NCBI GenBank assembly: GCA_964521065.1
Contig: CAZFPQ010000148.1
Span: forward strand, 1-17,065
Length of the DNA: 17,065 bases
Source of the DNA: CAYVAP01 sp964521065
GTDB lineage: Bacteria; Bacteroidota; Bacteroidia; J057
Reading direction: 5' to 3'
Both the position numbers and the translations under genes were made by a program. Below, piece after piece: positions 14,932 through 17,065 of the stretch; positions within the stretch are counted from its first letter, which is position 1, and every line of letters starts with the position of its first letter. The notes beneath the pieces were generated by a model. It was given only the letters and a program-made list of their open reading frames with translations. It ran no database searches and was not told where the DNA came from.

Positions 14932-15741
14932 TTACGGAACTACCAAACCGTTGAGCAAATCAGCTATCTGAGCCTGAAAGCTCAGGAATACCTCCCTAGG
15001 CGCATAGACAGTTAGCTGCAAGGTATGGTCAGGAGCTTTGCGGTAGTAGCTGTAATAGGTGTAATTCTGATTTTGTAGCAGGCCATCAATCCTAACAAAA
15101 AGGAGGAAACGATCATTGACCGTGCGAAACTCTTGAGAAACCAGACGCACCTGACTCGATACGGTGGCTGCGTCGTCCACAGTTTGCTCGATGAGTGCTT
15201 TGAGGTCCACCGATTGATCTACAATGGTCAGCAGAGCCAATGCTTGACCCCTGCTAGGTAAAAGTGCCATGCTCAGTTGACCATTTTCATCGGAGATAGG
15301 TTGCCAGGCCAAGCCATCGTACCATAATCTGAATCGCCCATTTGGTTCCTCGAGGTAGTGGTAGGCATTTTGTGGCCGTTTGTAGGGAAAGGGGTTGACG
15401 GGGAATCTGGCGTCTGGGGACTTGTATTCTGGAGCTCTTTGTTCCCCCGAAAAGTTAGAAACTACGGGCTTTATTTCTGGTGGAGTAGGACTAGGTCGAT
15501 CCGGCACTGGGACCGAAATGGCCTGGGACGCTGAGCCGGTTTGCTGATCAGTCGCTTGTAAAGGAGGGCGTTTGTCTTGAGGTTGAGGAGCACCTGGTTG
15601 GTTTTTATACTTCCAACTGCCGTCTGGATAGACAACCAGGGTGTCTCCTGTAGTTGTGACCTGCAGAGTTTGACTGAGACTCAACTTGCTCAAGGAAAGG
15701 GTGAGAACTAGGAAGATGAAACTAACTCTAAAAACGGGCAT
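14932..15741 (-). CDS. Secreted protein of unknown function, possible Mog1/PsbP-like domain
   Basis: A 269-residue exported protein that I cannot assign to a named family. The start at 15741 is chosen over 15804 because it gives a proper signal peptide (residues 1-23, ending LSLS before Gln24). The mature N-terminus has DTLVVYPDGSWKYKNQPG (about 34-51), a short pattern seen in exported Bacteroidota proteins. A Pro-rich, low-complexity linker covers roughly 52-125. The C-terminal domain (about 125-269) holds GRFRLWYDGLAWQP, then alternating strands and a helix ending in QAQIADLLNGLVV. That layout resembles the Mog1/PsbP fold, a weak inference. The gene is divergent from ggt with a 78-base spacer, and 181 bases upstream of mnmH on the same strand. 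Confidence 0.72.
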   Translation of the reverse strand: MPVFRVSFIFLVLTLSLSKLSLSQTLQVTTTGDTLVVYPDGSWKYKNQPGAPQPQDKRPPLQATDQQTGSASQAISVPVPDRPSPTPPEIKPVVSNFSGEQRAPEYKSPDARFPVNPFPYKRPQNAYHYLEEPNGRFRLWYDGLAWQPISDENGQLSMALLPSRGQALALLTIVDQSVDLKALIEQTVDDAATVSSQVRLVSQEFRTVNDRFLLFVRIDGLLQNQNYTYYSYYRKAPDHTLQLTVYAPREVFLSFQAQIADLLNGLVVP

Positions 15742-15762
15742 GGGTGAAAGTCTATCCTGAAT

Positions 15763-15795
15763 TTGATGGAAGGTGTCAATAAATCCACTAATTTG
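15763..15795 (+). promoter_or_regulatory. Candidate promoter of ggt
   Basis: TTG (15763-15765), a 23-base spacer and TAATTTG (15789-15795) fit the Bacteroidota promoter pattern with one base fewer in the -7 box. A start near 15802 leaves a leader of about 18 bases before the ATG at 15820. The sequence shares the 78-base divergent spacer with the secreted protein on the other strand. Confidence 0.4.
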
Positions 15796-15819
15796 AAAGC
15801 TCACCCTATCCGATCCTTC

Positions 15820-17065
15820 ATGCGTACCAAGTTTTTGTTAATAGTCCTACTTGCTTCCTTGATCAGTAGCTGTCGCGATGCTGTTTCGACGAGCGATGCC
15901 CCCGTTTTGCGAAATTTACCTGCGCTAGTCGCTGATACAGCCATGGTCGTGAGCGCCCATCCTGTCGCTTCCCAGATTGGGGTCGATGTATTGAAAGCGG
16001 GTGGAAATGCGATTGATGCGGCCGTAGCTGTCCATTATGCCCTTGCCATTGCTTTTCCAGAGGCAGGAAACCTAGGCGGAGGAGGTTTTGCGGTGGTACG
16101 CATGGCTGATGGCAAGAACTACGCGTTAGACTTTCGAGAAATGGCCCCAGGGAAGGCTTTTCGTGACATGTATCTAGATGAAGCAGGAGAGCCGATCGAT
16201 ACATTGAGTTGGCTAGGCCATTTGGCCTCAGGAGTGCCAGGCTCCGTAGCGGGCATGGAGGCTTTGCATGATTCCCTGGGTAGCTTACCCATGGCTGCAC
16301 TGCTCAGGCCTTCCATTGAATTGGCTGAAAATGGGATTGTGCTCACCCCCAAGGCGGCTGAGCATCTCAACTCTAAGCGCGATGTGATCTTGAGAAAAAA
16401 CACCAGGCCCACGGATTTCGCTCCTCAAGAAGAGTTTCAGCCAGGGGACACCTTGCGATTGCCTGACTTAGGAAGAGTAATCCGTGAAATTGAGGCCAAG
16501 GGAAAGGCTGGCTTTTACGAAGGATGGGTGGCCGATAGCATTGTGGCAGAAATGCAGCGGGGGGGAGGCATCATCACCCATGAAGATCTTTTGGCTTACC
16601 AGGCAAAATGGCGTGAGCCTCTAGAAGGAGATTACCACGATTTGCACCTCATTTCCATGCCACCTCCTAGTAGCGGTGGAGTAGCCTTGCTCCAGTTGTT
16701 GGAATTGGTCGAGGGGCAAGGGCTAGGTGAACATGATTGGCACAGTGCCGAGACCATTCATCTCATGACTGAAGCAGAAAGACGGGTATACGCCGATCGC
16801 TCTCAGCATTTAGGAGACATGGATTTTTATCCCGTTCCCTTGGAGAAACTGCTTAGCGCAGAGTACCTCAAGGAGCGTATGGCAGATTTTTCTCCCCAGA
16901 AAGCAAGTAGTAGCACTTCAATCCAAGCCGGAAATATTCCTGGCGAATCCGAAGAAACTACCCATTTCTCCATCATCGATGGAGAAGGAAATGCGGTGTC
17001 CTTGACCACCACCCTCAATGGATGGTTTGGTTCCTGTGTGGTACCAGGAGGCACAGGCTTTTTCC
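15820..17065 (+). CDS. ggt: Gamma-glutamyltransferase lipoprotein (cut by window end)
   Basis: The first 415 residues of a gamma-glutamyltransferase/glutathione hydrolase, an N-terminal-nucleophile enzyme that cleaves or transfers the gamma-glutamyl group of glutathione. Family blocks match E. coli Ggt: GGNAIDAAVA (61-70), GNLGGGGF (83-90), DFREMAP (104-110, with Arg106 as the glutamate-binding arginine), HLASGVPGSVAGM and SMPPPSSGG. The precursor should cut itself before Thr380 in EETTHFS, the counterpart of E. coli Thr391; the following LNGWFG keeps the conserved Asn. The N-terminus has a lipobox-like ISSC with Cys18, so the enzyme is probably membrane-anchored rather than a free periplasmic protein as in E. 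coli. The start is set by that signal. The rest of the small subunit lies beyond position 17065. Confidence 0.94.
   Translation, partial: MRTKFLLIVLLASLISSCRDAVSTSDAPVLRNLPALVADTAMVVSAHPVASQIGVDVLKAGGNAIDAAVAVHYALAIAFPEAGNLGGGGFAVVRMADGKNYALDFREMAPGKAFRDMYLDEAGEPIDTLSWLGHLASGVPGSVAGMEALHDSLGSLPMAALLRPSIELAENGIVLTPKAAEHLNSKRDVILRKNTRPTDFAPQEEFQPGDTLRLPDLGRVIREIEAKGKAGFYEGWVADSIVAEMQRGGGIITHEDLLAYQAKWREPLEGDYHDLHLISMPPPSSGGVALLQLLELVEGQGLGEHDWHSAETIHLMTEAERRVYADRSQHLGDMDFYPVPLEKLLSAEYLKERMADFSPQKASSSTSIQAGNIPGESEETTHFSIIDGEGNAVSLTTTLNGWFGSCVVPGGTGFF

Noticed and set aside
15742..15804. Longer N-terminus for the 269-residue secreted protein
   Set aside because: It would place 21 polar residues before the signal peptide; the Met at 15741 gives a normal signal.

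Overview
The window looks like a chromosomal piece from a member of the Bacteroidota. The main evidence is a SusC/SusD outer-membrane transport pair, Bacteroidota-type lipoprotein signals (Cys at position 18-20), start codons without Shine-Dalgarno sequences, and promoter-like motifs close to TTG-N(19-23)-TAnnTTTG. A saprospirian or Lewinella-like relative is possible, but this is a guess from protein style only. No phage, plasmid, transposase, CRISPR, rRNA or tRNA gene was seen.

Layout. 1-440: a gene-free tail with purine-rich tandem repeats and a terminator facing the minus strand. 440-5750 (minus): a three-gene operon, transcribed susC-like, then susD-like, then a small lipoprotein. Both spacers and the susC leader hold inverted repeats. 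5751-6321: a 571-base gap with no convincing protein gene. It carries strong RNA structure on the plus strand, a promoter-like box and a perfect terminator, so it may hold an undescribed small RNA. 6322-8133 (minus): a secreted TPR protein. 8300-9604 (minus): a class I DNA photolyase. 9771-11288 (plus): an HtrA/Deg protease, divergent from the photolyase. 11504-12067 (plus): a small secreted protein of unknown function. 12068-12605: a gap with two plus-strand terminator-like hairpins. 12606-14750 (minus): mnmH and selD, the pair that makes 2-selenouridine in tRNA. 14932-15741 (minus): a secreted protein of unknown function. 15820 to the window end (plus): a gamma-glutamyltransferase lipoprotein, cut by the window edge just after its catalytic threonine.

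How the genes work together. The SusC/SusD pair plus lipoprotein should form one TonB-dependent uptake complex of unknown substrate. No glycosidase, sulfatase, peptidase or sigma/anti-sigma gene sits beside it. SelD makes selenophosphate, which MnmH uses on tRNA. The 15-base gap between them and their shared strand support one transcript. The remaining genes (photolyase, HtrA, TPR protein, Ggt) are housekeeping or envelope functions that merely lie next to each other.

The least explained material is non-coding: the structured RNA candidate at about 5948-6206, a family of purine-rich GAGAYATKGAGAY repeats in three intergenic regions, a nested inverted repeat in the susC leader, and a pair of terminators downstream of the 187-residue protein.
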